From positions 992,001 to 1,056,000 of the forward strand of contig NC_089243.1 of the NCBI RefSeq assembly GCF_000512585.2: a stretch of 64,000 bases of DNA, written 5' to 3'. A program made the translations under genes and the position numbers. Below the pieces are notes generated by a model. It worked only from the letters and a program-made list of their open reading frames with translations, searched no databases and was not told where the DNA came from. Shown in pieces: positions 12,695-23,033 of this stretch. Each line of letters opens with the position of its first letter. Positions within the stretch are counted from its first letter, which is position 1. This DNA comes from Kwoniella bestiolae CBS 10118. Lineage: Eukaryota; Basidiomycota; Tremellomycetes; Tremellales; Cryptococcaceae.

Positions 12695-14183
12695 CTAGAA
12701 GAAACTGGAGACATATTGGGGCAGGAGGCTATGTGCACACAATGAGTCAGCTCGAATCCATACTACGATTAAATCACTTCACTCACGTAGCAGCACCGAC
12801 TCCCAAACTGAAAATGATGGTTCCCCAAGCAATCTTTTGACCAGTCTCACCCAAAATACCATTTTGCACCACACGCTTGTTCTTTCGAACGATCCTATCC
12901 TTACCTTTCGAACCCGATCCTCCAGAGATGATCACACCCTCATCCTCATTTTTACCTCTCTTAGTACCCCTGGTCTCCTCAGGAACATCTACACCTTGTT
13001 CTTCTAATTCTTCTCCAACTGCTGCACGAAGTCTCAACTCGTTTTTGAGGTCTTTGACAAGTTGTTTGGCAGATTCAATCTCAGCTTCCATATCGACATT
13101 GGTACCTGCTGGGGCAGTGACAGTGGTAGTCGCTTCGAGCGTGAGATGTCTTTCACCCTGCTCCGGAGCTGCGGCCTCCTCGGTTGAAATGCTGGTGGAA
13201 GCGTCAGCAGTAGGAGCAGAAGGTTCTCGTCGTTGTCGTTTAGGCGCAGGTGAAGCAGTCTCTGTACCAGCGGTCATCGATGGGACAGGTCGAGCGGGAG
13301 TAGTTTCAGAATGAGTTTGTCGAGCCATCTCCTCGGAAGCTGCTTGAGATCTTTGAGACTTTCGATAAGCGACATTAGGGTCAGGAATCGCTCGAGCGAG
13401 GGACTGAACGTATTTGTCAGCTAATATATAACAGGATGTGATAATCAGAATCGACTTACAGCGATCAAGTCGGAGAGGTTGTAAGCCGGAGCCAAGTGGA
13501 TAGCAAGGTGCCTGCTGACCCTGAGAATCGAGTCAACCAATGTTCTGGATAATTTGGACGTACCATTGACCAGCTAATCTGACGACATCACTGCCTCTAC
13601 CACCGTTTGTACCTCGAGTGTCGAAGGATGATTTGACCTAAACAAACAGTGATATGAGCTTGATCCGCATAGTGGAGTGAGAAGACGTGTACTCACCCAA
13701 TCCATCTCTCGTTTCTCATCTTCATCAGTCGCACCGGGGAAAGCGACCTTGTACATGGTAGTCAAGGAGATGGCATTGGTATCGTATCTTCTGAGGATGA
13801 AAGCGTGACTCGATGTTCCGGGCTATGGAATACATCAGCTTGTGTCGATGCCATGAAGAGTGATGTTGCCACTCACTGTAGGTACCTTGATTCTACCTAC
13901 TACGATCTCCTTTCCTTCTCTGACGATAGTTTGAAACTTGACAATCTTGACATCATCGGCCACTAAGAGGTATATGTAAGCTACGACGGACCTATCGCAC
14001 AGATAGCTCACAGTTGATAAGGAGAGGGTTCCTCTTCTCCTCTGGGACTCTGGGTCTGTTCTCATGATGAGGCAGAGGGGTGAGGTCATACTGCGCCTGC
14101 GCGTCGGCAGAGTAAGGAGGAGGGGGAGGGACAGAGTTGGTGAAAGTTGCGATGTCGTCTTGTTGGTTGATGTTTGATGGCAT
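12695..14183 (-). CDS. BQT4: BQT4-like APSES-domain inner nuclear membrane protein
   Basis: Spliced product of about 400 residues starting MPSNINQQDDIATF. A Pro-rich N-terminus leads into an APSES/KilA-N-like domain: VKIVKFQTIVREGKEIVVGR, then HAFILRRYDTNAISLTTMYK, DEKREMDWVK and RLAGQWVSRHLAIHLAPAYN. An acidic Ser/Thr-rich region and a Lys-rich nuclear-type patch (TKRGKNED, RKNKR) follow. A single hydrophobic segment at the extreme C-terminus (AWGTIIFSLGVGAATLLPQY) ends four residues later. APSES fold plus tail anchor is the architecture of fission yeast Bqt4, which ties telomeres to the nuclear envelope. The last intron (12729-12786, 58 nt) sits inside the membrane-segment coding sequence. 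A cell-cycle-box-like ACGCGT lies about 220 bases upstream. I am confident of the architecture, less so of telomere function. Confidence 0.78.
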
Positions 14184-14696
14184 TGTTGCTTGACTTGCTA
14201 GTGTTAGTTGATAATTGATGAGAGAATGAGAAGAGAAGAGGGAATGATTGGGATGCAGGATGGTATATATATGTTGATGTGTTACTGATGGATGAGAAGC
14301 ATAAGCAGAGGAGGAGAGAAGAGAAGAAGGTTGACGAGGTGGTGAAGTGTGTGTATGTGTATACTACTAAACATGAGATTCACACAACCGTGGCACTTGA
14401 AACGCGTGGGGTCAGGGCGTACATAGCCTATAACCTCTATTGTTCTAGTTATCACCGTATCACCGGTAGAGTGGCACTGAGCAAACAGTATCGGTGACCT
14501 CCACCTTCGACCGGTTCAAGATTTATTTTTATTTTGAAAAGTTGGACTGTTCAAGCTCGAGGTGAATTTTGATTTGGACATTTGGGTAATAACAAGCTAT
14601 CATATACAACATCTTCAAACTTCAGGTCAAACCAACTCCACACAACATTTATATACCTCATCCCCTCACTCGCACTCACAGTGAACTCTAGCCAAA
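14184..14696. promoter_or_regulatory. Divergent promoter BQT4-like / MRT4, with ACGCGT at 14402-14407
   Basis: The 513-base divergent interval contains one ACGCGT hexamer (14402-14407), the MluI cell-cycle box bound by MBF-type APSES factors in fungi. A hexamer can occur by chance, so this is suggestive only. Confidence 0.35.
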
Positions 14697-15723
14697 ATGC
14701 CACGATCAAAACGATCAAAGTTGACGACACTCTCCAAAACGCCTATCCGATCTACCAAAGCCTCCAAGCAAGCTCTGGTGAATGAGATCCGAGCGACAGT
14801 GGATAAATACGATCATTGTTGGATATTCAGCGTAGGGGATATGAGGAACGATGGTTTAAAGGAAGTAAGAGCCCAATGGAGAGGTACAGGTAGATTCTTC
14901 TTTGGGAAGGGGAAAGTCATGGCCAAGGCTTTGGGGGAGACGCCAGAGACGGAGTATCAAGAGGGTTTGAGTAATGTTGCGAGGGTGGGTTGACCATTTA
15001 CTTTAGACATAAAGGTTCCAAAGCTGATAAGTTGAGTGATGTGGTGTTCGGTGCATGTAGAGATTGAAAGGACAAATTGGATTATTCTTCACTTCGCACC
15101 CCGTGGATGAGACTGTAGAATGGTTCGAGTCGTGGTCCAAGAAGGAATACGCCAGGATGGGAGCCAGGGCAACCGACGATATCACCTTACCAGAGGGTGG
15201 GTCGTGACTTCTTTTCCTCACAGGAAATTATCTGTACACTGACTGATTATTCGTTCATTATCCTCCATAGGACCCCTCCTCACACCATATAACGAATTCA
15301 ATTCTGGCGATCCCTTCCCCCACTCCATGGAACCTCAACTCCGAGCCCTGGGGCTGAGCACATCGTTGGTAAAAGGTGTACCGTCCTTGAACAACGCCCA
15401 TGTGCTCTGTAAGAAGGGGGAGAAGCTGTCGAGTGAGAAATGCAGGATCTTGAAGTTGTTGGCTGTTCAGATGGCTGTGGGTGGTGTTTTCGTTTACTTC
15501 CCTATCCAACCATCTTCTGGAATCATCGTTTGCGTTCCTTCTTACTCAATTTATCCATTCATGCTGTCAGACAAGAAACCACACTAATAGTTAAACTGCT
15601 CCCAAATAGGAATTCAAGATAATACTCGGCTCGAGATGGTCCAAAGAAGCAGGTTTCATACAAGGTAAAGAGTTGGATCAAGCATCAAGCGAGGAAGATG
15701 GGGAGGGTATGGAGCAGGATTAA
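14697..15723 (+). CDS. MRT4: Ribosome assembly factor MRT4
   Basis: Four exons. The start MPRSKRSKLTTLSKT is the basic N-terminus usual for Mrt4. The uL10-like domain follows: ALVNEIRATVDKYDHCWIFS, MRNDGLKEVRAQWRGTGRFF and GKGKVMAKALG. Exon 2 gives LKGQIGLFFTSHPVDETVEW, and exon 3 gives FPHSMEPQLRALGLST and KGEKLSSEKCRILKLLAVQM. The last exon reads EFKIILGSRWSKEAGFIQG and ends in an acidic tail. Mrt4 occupies the P0 (uL10) site on pre-60S particles in the nucleolus until it is exchanged for P0. Length, about 240 residues, matches the family. The last intron uses a GTGGGT donor. Confidence 0.95.
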
Positions 15724-16092
15724 TGTAATCAGCTTCTTACAATTATATTGCTTTTCGGTTCCCTCATGCTATTTTATATATCACGTATACCACGCCGCAT
15801 GTAATACATACATACAATCTCAGGGTGTTACATGGAAAGATCAAGATCAAGATGGTATATACCCAAACTACAAAAATCAGGTCAAGAGACTAAACATGAA
15901 CACCACGACAGATACAGAAAGATATATACGTATATGTGTAAAAGATATTTCACTTTTCTGCAAGAGACTGTCTCATCTATAACGATCACCACAAGTCCCC
16001 ATGACTGTTAGAAGTAAGACATCAAGGTTCCACCTTCACACCCACCATACAACGAGAACGCCTCTACAAGCCAAAACCAAAGATAGACCAGA
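15724..16092. other. Convergent 3' flanks of MRT4 and SFP1-like gene
   Basis: About 370 bases, AT-rich, with no gene seen. It should contain both 3' UTRs. Confidence 0.5.
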
Positions 16093-17688
16093 CTATTGGT
16101 TCATCCCATGATCTTCACCCAATATCGCCGCCAGCCCTCCCAGCGCAGCAACATTGCCATGACCCGAATTGATCGACCTCGTCAAATGGTATTTCAGCCC
16201 ATTCGCTTGTTTATACACCTTATCGCATCCCTCAATCGGACAAGGGTACCTCCGTTCGCCCTCCGCATCATCCGCGGTAGCTTCCTCTCGAGCGGCTCGT
16301 TCAGCTTTCTTCTGAGCTTTCCTCATAGCTTTAGCCTGGAGTTGTTCCGGAGTCAGCACACCGCTATTGGTGGGAGGTCCAGTACTACCGGCTGACGTTG
16401 ATCCGGCAGGTGTGGGCGGAGCGTAGGAAAGTAAGCTCGGTGGAACACATTGAGGTGGTTGAGAATTGTTCATCTGTGGTCTGAAGGCCGCTGCCCAGGG
16501 GTTGGACGGGACTCCCATACCTCCCATGTGCGGGTGAGGGGGTGGCAATTGTCTGTAATTTGCTGTGGAGGGGAATTGGGTGGTAGGTTCATCCATCTCT
16601 ATGTCCATCATACCAGGTGGAGCAGGGACGTCACTCTGGTGGTGGTGGTTTAGGGAAGTTGGGGTCGGTGGGATCTGACCTGGCCCCATGCCGTTGTTGT
16701 AGGCATTCCGATTTGGCATTGGCGGTCCTGCACCGTTCATGGAGTTTTGGGCGGCGTTGATGGCTGCCATTCGAACGTCGGGTGCGAGGTTTGCATGTTC
16801 TTCTTCGTAGCTGGGTGTGGAGTAGGGGTAGATCAGCGAGATACTCTCATGATGTATTCAAGAGTATCTCGTTTGGATAGGAGAGAAAAGCCATCACGAT
16901 TGTCCGAAAGAGATGAAAAGAGAGGAGAGATGTGAGAAGATACAAGCACAGAATGATAGTAAATGAGATATAATAAAACCCCACTCACTGCTCCAACAGC
17001 TCATGCAGCCCATTCAACTTCTTCCCACAACACGTAAAATCCCTTACATACCTCGCCTCCAATTCCCTATCCCGACTATTCAGGCTCGTCCCGAAATTAC
17101 CCATACTGCCCACGTAACTCGTCGATCCGACCGATCCACCCCAGTGGGGAGGCGAGATGCTCATACCCATATTCATGTATGGTTGGTTCTGGTGGGATGA
17201 CATGCCCAATGCGACGGCTTGAAGCGGGAAATTCGGTCCGTAAGAGGATGGGTGGAATCCCGAGTGAGGGTTGGAAGAGAGCGAGGAGTTGGCGTATCCT
17301 GGTGGAGACGAGTTCATACTGCATGGCCTCATCAATTAGTAAGTGACAAGCTACAGCTATTGACATGGGACTACACTCACTCCATATCTCCACCACCACC
17401 TCTCGATCTCATCAGAGCACTCAAATTACTAACCATCCCACCCCCACTTCCACTGGTATTACTCCCACTGCCATTCTCCCATCTCGACGAGGACGGTCCA
17501 GGATGATACCCCTGTTGTGGATGTTGTCCATAGCTCGATTGTCTGGGGAAGCTCGTACCTGTTCCCTGAGGGTGGGGATACTGATGTGTAGGAGAGGAGG
17601 ACGATCCAGAGGGGATAGATAGGGGTTGTTGAGATTGAGATTGAGGATGAGATCCACCTGACCCCTGAATGGGTGATGAGAATGGCAT
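16093..17688 (-). CDS. SFP1: SFP1-like C2H2 zinc-finger regulator
   Basis: Three exons. Exon 1 (MPFSSPIQGSGGSHPQ...) is a disordered Ser/Gly/Pro/Gln-rich segment. Exon 2 ends DFTCCGKKLNGLHELLE and joins HYEEEHANLAPDVRM in exon 3. This is the split CCG-x-LHELLEHYEEEH signature of Sfp1-family proteins. The C-terminus has a C2H2 finger, YPCPIEGCDKVYKQANGLKYH, with the second His nine residues on (NSGHGN), wider than usual. Yeast Sfp1 is a TORC1/PKA-responsive activator of ribosomal-protein and ribosome-biogenesis genes. Its neighbour MRT4 is such a biogenesis gene, but the two are convergent and linkage may be chance. Both internal donors create immediate stops if retained (GAG TGA and CAG TGA). 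Confidence 0.85.
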
Positions 17689-18671
17689 AGTTCCTGGATA
17701 TGCAGATGTCGCCGCTTGGATCTTGCGACGACTTGTTTTGGTTTGTTTGTCCTATCTATGATTGGACAGGATGATAACTTATCGAAAGGCCCTTGATGAG
17801 ATGAGATAAGATGGTCTCACGACTTGTAGGTTGGGTTACGAGCGGGAGATGACTAAGACAACTGCTGTGTGGAGGTGAGCAATTAGATAGGGTTGTACTG
17901 TCTCAGTCTGATTGATCGACCAGGGTGATATCGTTGCTTTATGGTGTAATGGTGTATGAGACGGTAGCCCTCGAGTATGCAATGTGTTGAAGCAGTGACT
18001 TATAGTAGGAATGTGAGTGATATAGTTGATATGGATGAATGATGATGGGATGGAATGATGATGTGATGTGATGACTGAATGCGGGCAATTTATGAGTATA
18101 TGGTATCAGGTTACCACTGATCATCACCATACACACACAAGCATACATACGTACAATTCCTTAATCGGGTAATAACCATAAACAAGAACACCCTTGATAC
18201 CATACCACCCCGCACAGTTGCACAGTATGTCACCTGCATTCTCATTCCCATTCTCATTCCCATTCTCATTCTCATTCCCATTCCCACTCCCATGCTCATG
18301 CCCATCTGATACATACGTAAAGTTAACCCATCTTACTCTTATTCCCGTCAAAAGACGTCTCATGCTTATCTATGCAATTGATCGACCTCGAGACAACGGG
18401 GTTGCGGTATGAGCCCAACCAGCTGGTGAGCCACTCATATAAATCGTCAGACTTTCATAAAACATTTAAAGGTGGGAATTAGGTAAAGGAATAAGGAATA
18501 AGGATATGAGACTGGGTGTGATTTGGTAAATACTAAGGATGAGAATAAAACAGATCAAGGTATATTTCACATATAGAAAAGACCAGCGTAGCGAAAGAAG
18601 ATCAACAATAAGTTTTTATTTAATCCGCCAGAAAGGAAATCCCTTATTTTTCAGGTTTGTTTTATTCTATT
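17689..18671. other. Upstream region of SFP1-like gene and 3' flank of tubulin gene
   Basis: Nearly 1 kb without a supported gene. It holds the presumed long promoter/5' UTR of the SFP1-like gene and a hexanucleotide repeat at 18237-18302. Confidence 0.5.
18237..18302. repeat. Imperfect hexanucleotide tandem repeat (CATTCT/CATTCC)
   Basis: About eleven tandem copies of a six-base unit alternating CATTCT and CATTCC, ending in degenerate copies. It sits in the interval between the SFP1-like gene and the tubulin gene, outside coding sequence. Confidence 0.85.
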
Positions 18672-20471
18672 CTAGTATTCACCCTCCTCCTCTTCAACGT
18701 CAACAGAGTCAATTCCAACCTCCTCGTAATCCTTCTCCAAAGCTGCCAGATCTTCTCGGGCCTCTGAGAACTCTCCCTCCTCCATACCTTCACCGACGTA
18801 CTAGAAGCAAAACAGAAATTAGCTCAAGACCTAGATACAGTGAGGAGATTGAACCCACCCAGTGAACGAACGCTCGCTTGGAGTAGAGCAAGTCGAATTT
18901 GTTGTCGAGACGAGCCCAAGCGGTAGCGATGGAGGTGGTGTTGGAAAGCATACAGAGAGATCGAGAGACCTTGGCGAGATCACCGCCGGGAACGAGAGCG
19001 GGAGGTTCGTTACAGATACCCAACTTGAAACCGGTAGGACACCAATCGACGAATTGAATGGTTCGCTTGGTTCGTACGTTGGCGACGGCGGCGTTGACAT
19101 CTTTAGGAACGACATCACCTCGGTAGAGCAGACAACAGGCCATGTATTTTCCTTGTCGGGGATCACATTTGACCATTTGGTTGTTGGACTCGAAACAAGA
19201 GATGGTCATTTCGGAGACGGAGTTGGATTCGTGGAAGGCTGTATAAAGATGTGCATGATTAGTTGGATTCCCCATAAAGCTCAGATATCACACTCACCCT
19301 TCTCAGCAGAGACGACAGGAGCGTAGGTGGCGAGAGGGAAGTGGATACGAGGGAAACTACGGGGGTTTGTGGGGTTAGCAGGTGCAGTTTGCTGGTTGAG
19401 AACGAACGAGACACTCACGGTACCAAGTTGGTTTGGAACTCGTTCAAGTCGACGTTGAGGGAACCATCGAATCGGAGAGAAGCAGTGATGGATGAGACGA
19501 CCTGAGCGATCAATCTGTTGAGGTTGGTGAAAGATGGAGAGGTGATACCCAAGTTTCTTCGGCAGATGTCGTAGATGCTAAGGGGGGTGTTAGATCAATC
19601 AATTCTTGACAGAGGGATTACTCACGCCTCGTTATCAACCATGAATGAACAATCAGAGTGCTCAAGGGTGGTGTGGGTGGTGAGAACAGAGTTGTAAGGT
19701 TCTACGACTGAAGTTGACATCTTCGGAGCTGGGTAGACTGAGAATTCAAGCTTTGATTTCTTTCCGTAGTCGGTAGAAAGTCTTTCCATGAGGAGAGCAC
19801 CGAAACCTGAACCAGTACCACCACCGAAGGAGTGGAAGACGAAGAAACCTTGGAGACCTGAACAGTTATCGGCGAGTCTTCGTACTTGTTCAAGTACGTT
19901 GTCGACCAGCTCTTTACCGATGGTGTAGTGACCTCGGGCGTCTGTTCGATCCTGGTCAGCTAACGAAATTTAGTCGAAAGAGTGAGAAGAGGGGATGGTA
20001 ACTCACAGTTGTTGGCAGCATCCTCCTTCCCGGTGATCATGGTCTCAGGGTGGAAAAGACTTCGGTAAGTACCAGTTCGAACCTCGTCAACCACGTTGGG
20101 TTCAAGATCGACGTAAAGAGATCGAGGGACGTGCTTTCCGGTACCGGTCTCGGAGAAGAAGGTGGAGAAACCATCATCACCACCGTGAGGGGATCCTTCC
20201 ATGAGACGACCATCGGGCTGAAGCGGGGAGGGTCAGACTAGTAGATTAACATACAGGGAAGGAGTACTCACGCTCAAACCATGTTCGAGAGTGTAAAGCT
20301 CCCAACAAGCATTACCGATTTGGACACCTGAAAACACAATGAGCTACATCCTTCTGCTTCCTCAAATCCAACGTACCGGCTTGACCAACGTGGACCTAAT
20401 GTCGAAGATATATCAGCAAAAGAAAGACATTCCTATTGAGTCATCCAACCTACACTGATAACCTCTCGCAT
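18672..20471 (-). CDS. TUB1: Alpha-tubulin
   Basis: Multi-exon gene. Exon 1 is only six codons (MREVIS) and splices to VHVGQAG, the invariant alpha-tubulin N-terminus. Further landmarks are NACWELYTLEHGLSPDGR, the DDGFSTFFSETGTGKHVPRS stretch specific to alpha rather than beta tubulin, and GTGSGFGALLMERLS-type nucleotide-loop residues near 19800. The C-terminus reads GEFSEAREDLAALEKDYEEV and ends in an acidic tail, EEEEGEY, with the terminal Tyr used for detyrosination. It forms the alpha/beta dimer of microtubules. About 450 residues, normal length. Small early exons are usual for fungal tubulin genes. Confidence 0.97.
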
Positions 20472-21172
20472 TTTGCTCTAATTGCTGGCTTGAGATGGAG
20501 TAAAAGGTTAGTGATATGAAATTGAAAGAATAGTCGACTATAAGGATATATGTTGAGTAGTGAGAGGAGAGATAAAAAGGATGGACAATTGAGTTGGGGT
20601 TGTATTGTATTGTATTGTTTTGTTGGAGAAGGAGGATTGTGCGTGAAAGATGGAACATAGATTGACCAATTATCAGCTTTGTCCTTGTCTGTCTCATTGC
20701 CACGCAAGAGGGAGACCAAGTGGAGGTGGGGCTTAGCCTGACTCACATTGAAAAGGACTGACAGGTGAGTCGTATCTGTTGTTCAAGATGGGGCTGGGGT
20801 GGAGTGAGGTCGTAAGTTGAAGATAAGGAGTGTGAGGATGCAAGGAGAGACGATGAGATGAATAGTAGTAGGATAGTGGACGAGTGAGTGATTTTTGTTT
20901 GAGTGTGTATGTGTGTGTACGGTGTTGACGCGCCAACGAGTAGCTACGACCAGGACGCGCGCATGTAGCAGCAACACACGCATGGACCTAGTCCTCTACT
21001 ACGGGGTTATACCGGAATTAGCCTGAGTGGCAAGCTGACCACTCGCAAGTGTTGGTTGTGTGATTACGTATACATAATGAATCGCATCTATCTACAGTCT
21101 AATCTATGTGCAGTGTTCGGATCTATGCTCTGATGACCTTTTCAAGGGAGGTAATTCCGCATCCACCCCATC
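20472..21172. promoter_or_regulatory. Alpha-tubulin promoter region
   Basis: About 700 bases upstream of TUB1 on the minus strand. It includes a run of TGTAT-type pentamers near 20600-20625 and GC-rich GACGCG motifs near 20927-20960. No other gene is seen. Confidence 0.4.
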
Positions 21173-23033
21173 CTAACATCTTTGCAACAACCAAGCCCTC
21201 CAATCAGCCAGCACCCTCTGACGTTTCTCATCATCCGCTTCGTCCACACCGATTTTTAGCATTACTATATCAGAAAGAGTATCAGTACTACTGCCTCTGA
21301 GCTGCTGTCCTATCATTACTCACCGTGTTCGTAGTCATCAAATATCTGTAACTGTTTATCTTTATTAGGTAACCTTTCAAAGAGTTTCATAGTTCCTAGA
21401 TGAGAAGTAGCCCTATCTTTATTCCCATGTACCAATCTTATAGGCACGTTGATCTCCTCTGCCCGTCGATCGAGTTCAGACATCGCTTCCAGCGCTGCGA
21501 ACCCGGTAGCTATTCTAAGTTTGCCATGGTAGCATAGTGCTAAGTGAGGAATCACATATCAGCCGATAGAACCAAAATAAATAAAGTCAAACTTTCGCTC
21601 CAAAAGAAGAGAGTTGCAGAAATAAAGAGGAAGCTCCAGACTAAACTTACGATCCGCCTCAAAATCCTCTTCCACTCTGGGATCATCCGACACTCTCCCT
21701 CTCACACCTTGGACGAAAGGCAAAGCACCTGCGACACATGATATCGCTCTGCCGATATGTTGCACGATCTTGGGCGGCACAGATTCCTTCGATACTGAAA
21801 GTCATGATGTACAAATTAGCACGATCTGTTCGACTCAATGACAAATGAACTCACCCTCAACCATCGGGCACAAGACATAGGCACCTGCTACATGTATTCG
21901 TACCTTTTCATCCTTCCTTTCCCTCTCTAAATTATTGTACCCTTCGCCTTCTCCCTCTTCAGGCAGGGGGCTATCGGGCTGCGACCCTTGTGAGACTACG
22001 TCGGAAGCAGATTCGGTGGGAGGGTATTTAAGGAGATAATATAGTCTATAACATTTAGCTCTGGCCATATCGACTTGAAACTCACACTGTCCATCCTCCC
22101 ATCGATCTGCAGTGAGGTCAGCCAATATCGAAAATACGGGTCCATCAGATGACTCACGCTCCACACAAAAAGACCTTTCTTTGTTCTCGACCACTCGCCA
22201 AGTCTTGCTGAACTATGTCGGTCAAGCAGACGTGCAGAGCAGCGGGAAGGACGAGGAAGGATGGGAGGTATGAATGAACGCCAGTTGATCGACCGTACTA
22301 TTACAAATTCATACAGTCAGCTGAATCCGACACAGGTAGTCACGAGATTCTGAGAGGATGGAGAAACGCACAGATGGCAGATCAGGTATGATCACTCTAA
22401 AACCCGCTTTGAGGAAATGAAGGAGATGAGGTGTATATCTCAATCCATAATCCCCAAGACCTAGCGATCTACCGCATTAGCTATGACATCGATCATATGA
22501 TGGTTCCGGACCACTCACCATGACATAAGATCATATCTCTCCCCAAACCTTTCCCACCTTCCACCCAACCACCTTCCGGTTCCCCCTTCATTTCCCAGAT
22601 ACTATAAACGACCCATCTCCCACCTCGTTCAACACCAGATACCACCTCTTCTTCAGTCAGCTTCACGTCCTCGGCATAGGTGATTTGGGTCGTATCGTAG
22701 GCTTCGTGGAGGTTCTTGAAGGAGGAATAAGGTGGTAAGAACACTCTTCGGTATCGGTGTGATACATCGGGATTGTTGATCACCTCGAGGTGAGGTGGAT
22801 GGGGAGGAAGTGTGTATCGGCCATAGGCTGGATGAAGATCAGCTCAAGGACTTGCACAGATGTAATTCGGATTTCGGGAGTCGCTCACTTGGATCTGGAA
22901 TCTTGTATAATCCTGTATTTACCAGATACGGCTCGATCAATTCCCTACATCGGTCAATTAGATGATCAGCGCAAGTTCCTCGAAAGAGATCACACGGGTG
23001 GAGTTTTCCTTACCAAGCAGGATTCTGAGGCAT
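21173..23033 (-). CDS. Monoacylglycerol-lipase-like alpha/beta hydrolase (serine aminopeptidase S33 fold)
   Basis: Assembled from about eight exons. Exon 1 is MPQNPAW (23033 down), then ELIEPYLVNTGLYKIPDP. The hydrolase core begins at VYSIWEMKG. It shows MILCHGLGDYGLRYTPHLLH (oxyanion HG), then FRVIIPDLPSYGRSTG. The nucleophile elbow is GASMGG (G-x-S-x-G), assembled across an intron. Near the C-terminus INVPIRLVHGNKDRATSH carries the catalytic Asp, and YEHVMLKIGVDEADDEKRQR carries the His. It ends RAWLLQRC. These fit the monoglyceride lipase family (Yju3-like). An acidic insertion (SDVVSQGSQPDSPLPEEG) lies after the elbow. Substrate is inferred from family only. Confidence 0.85.
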
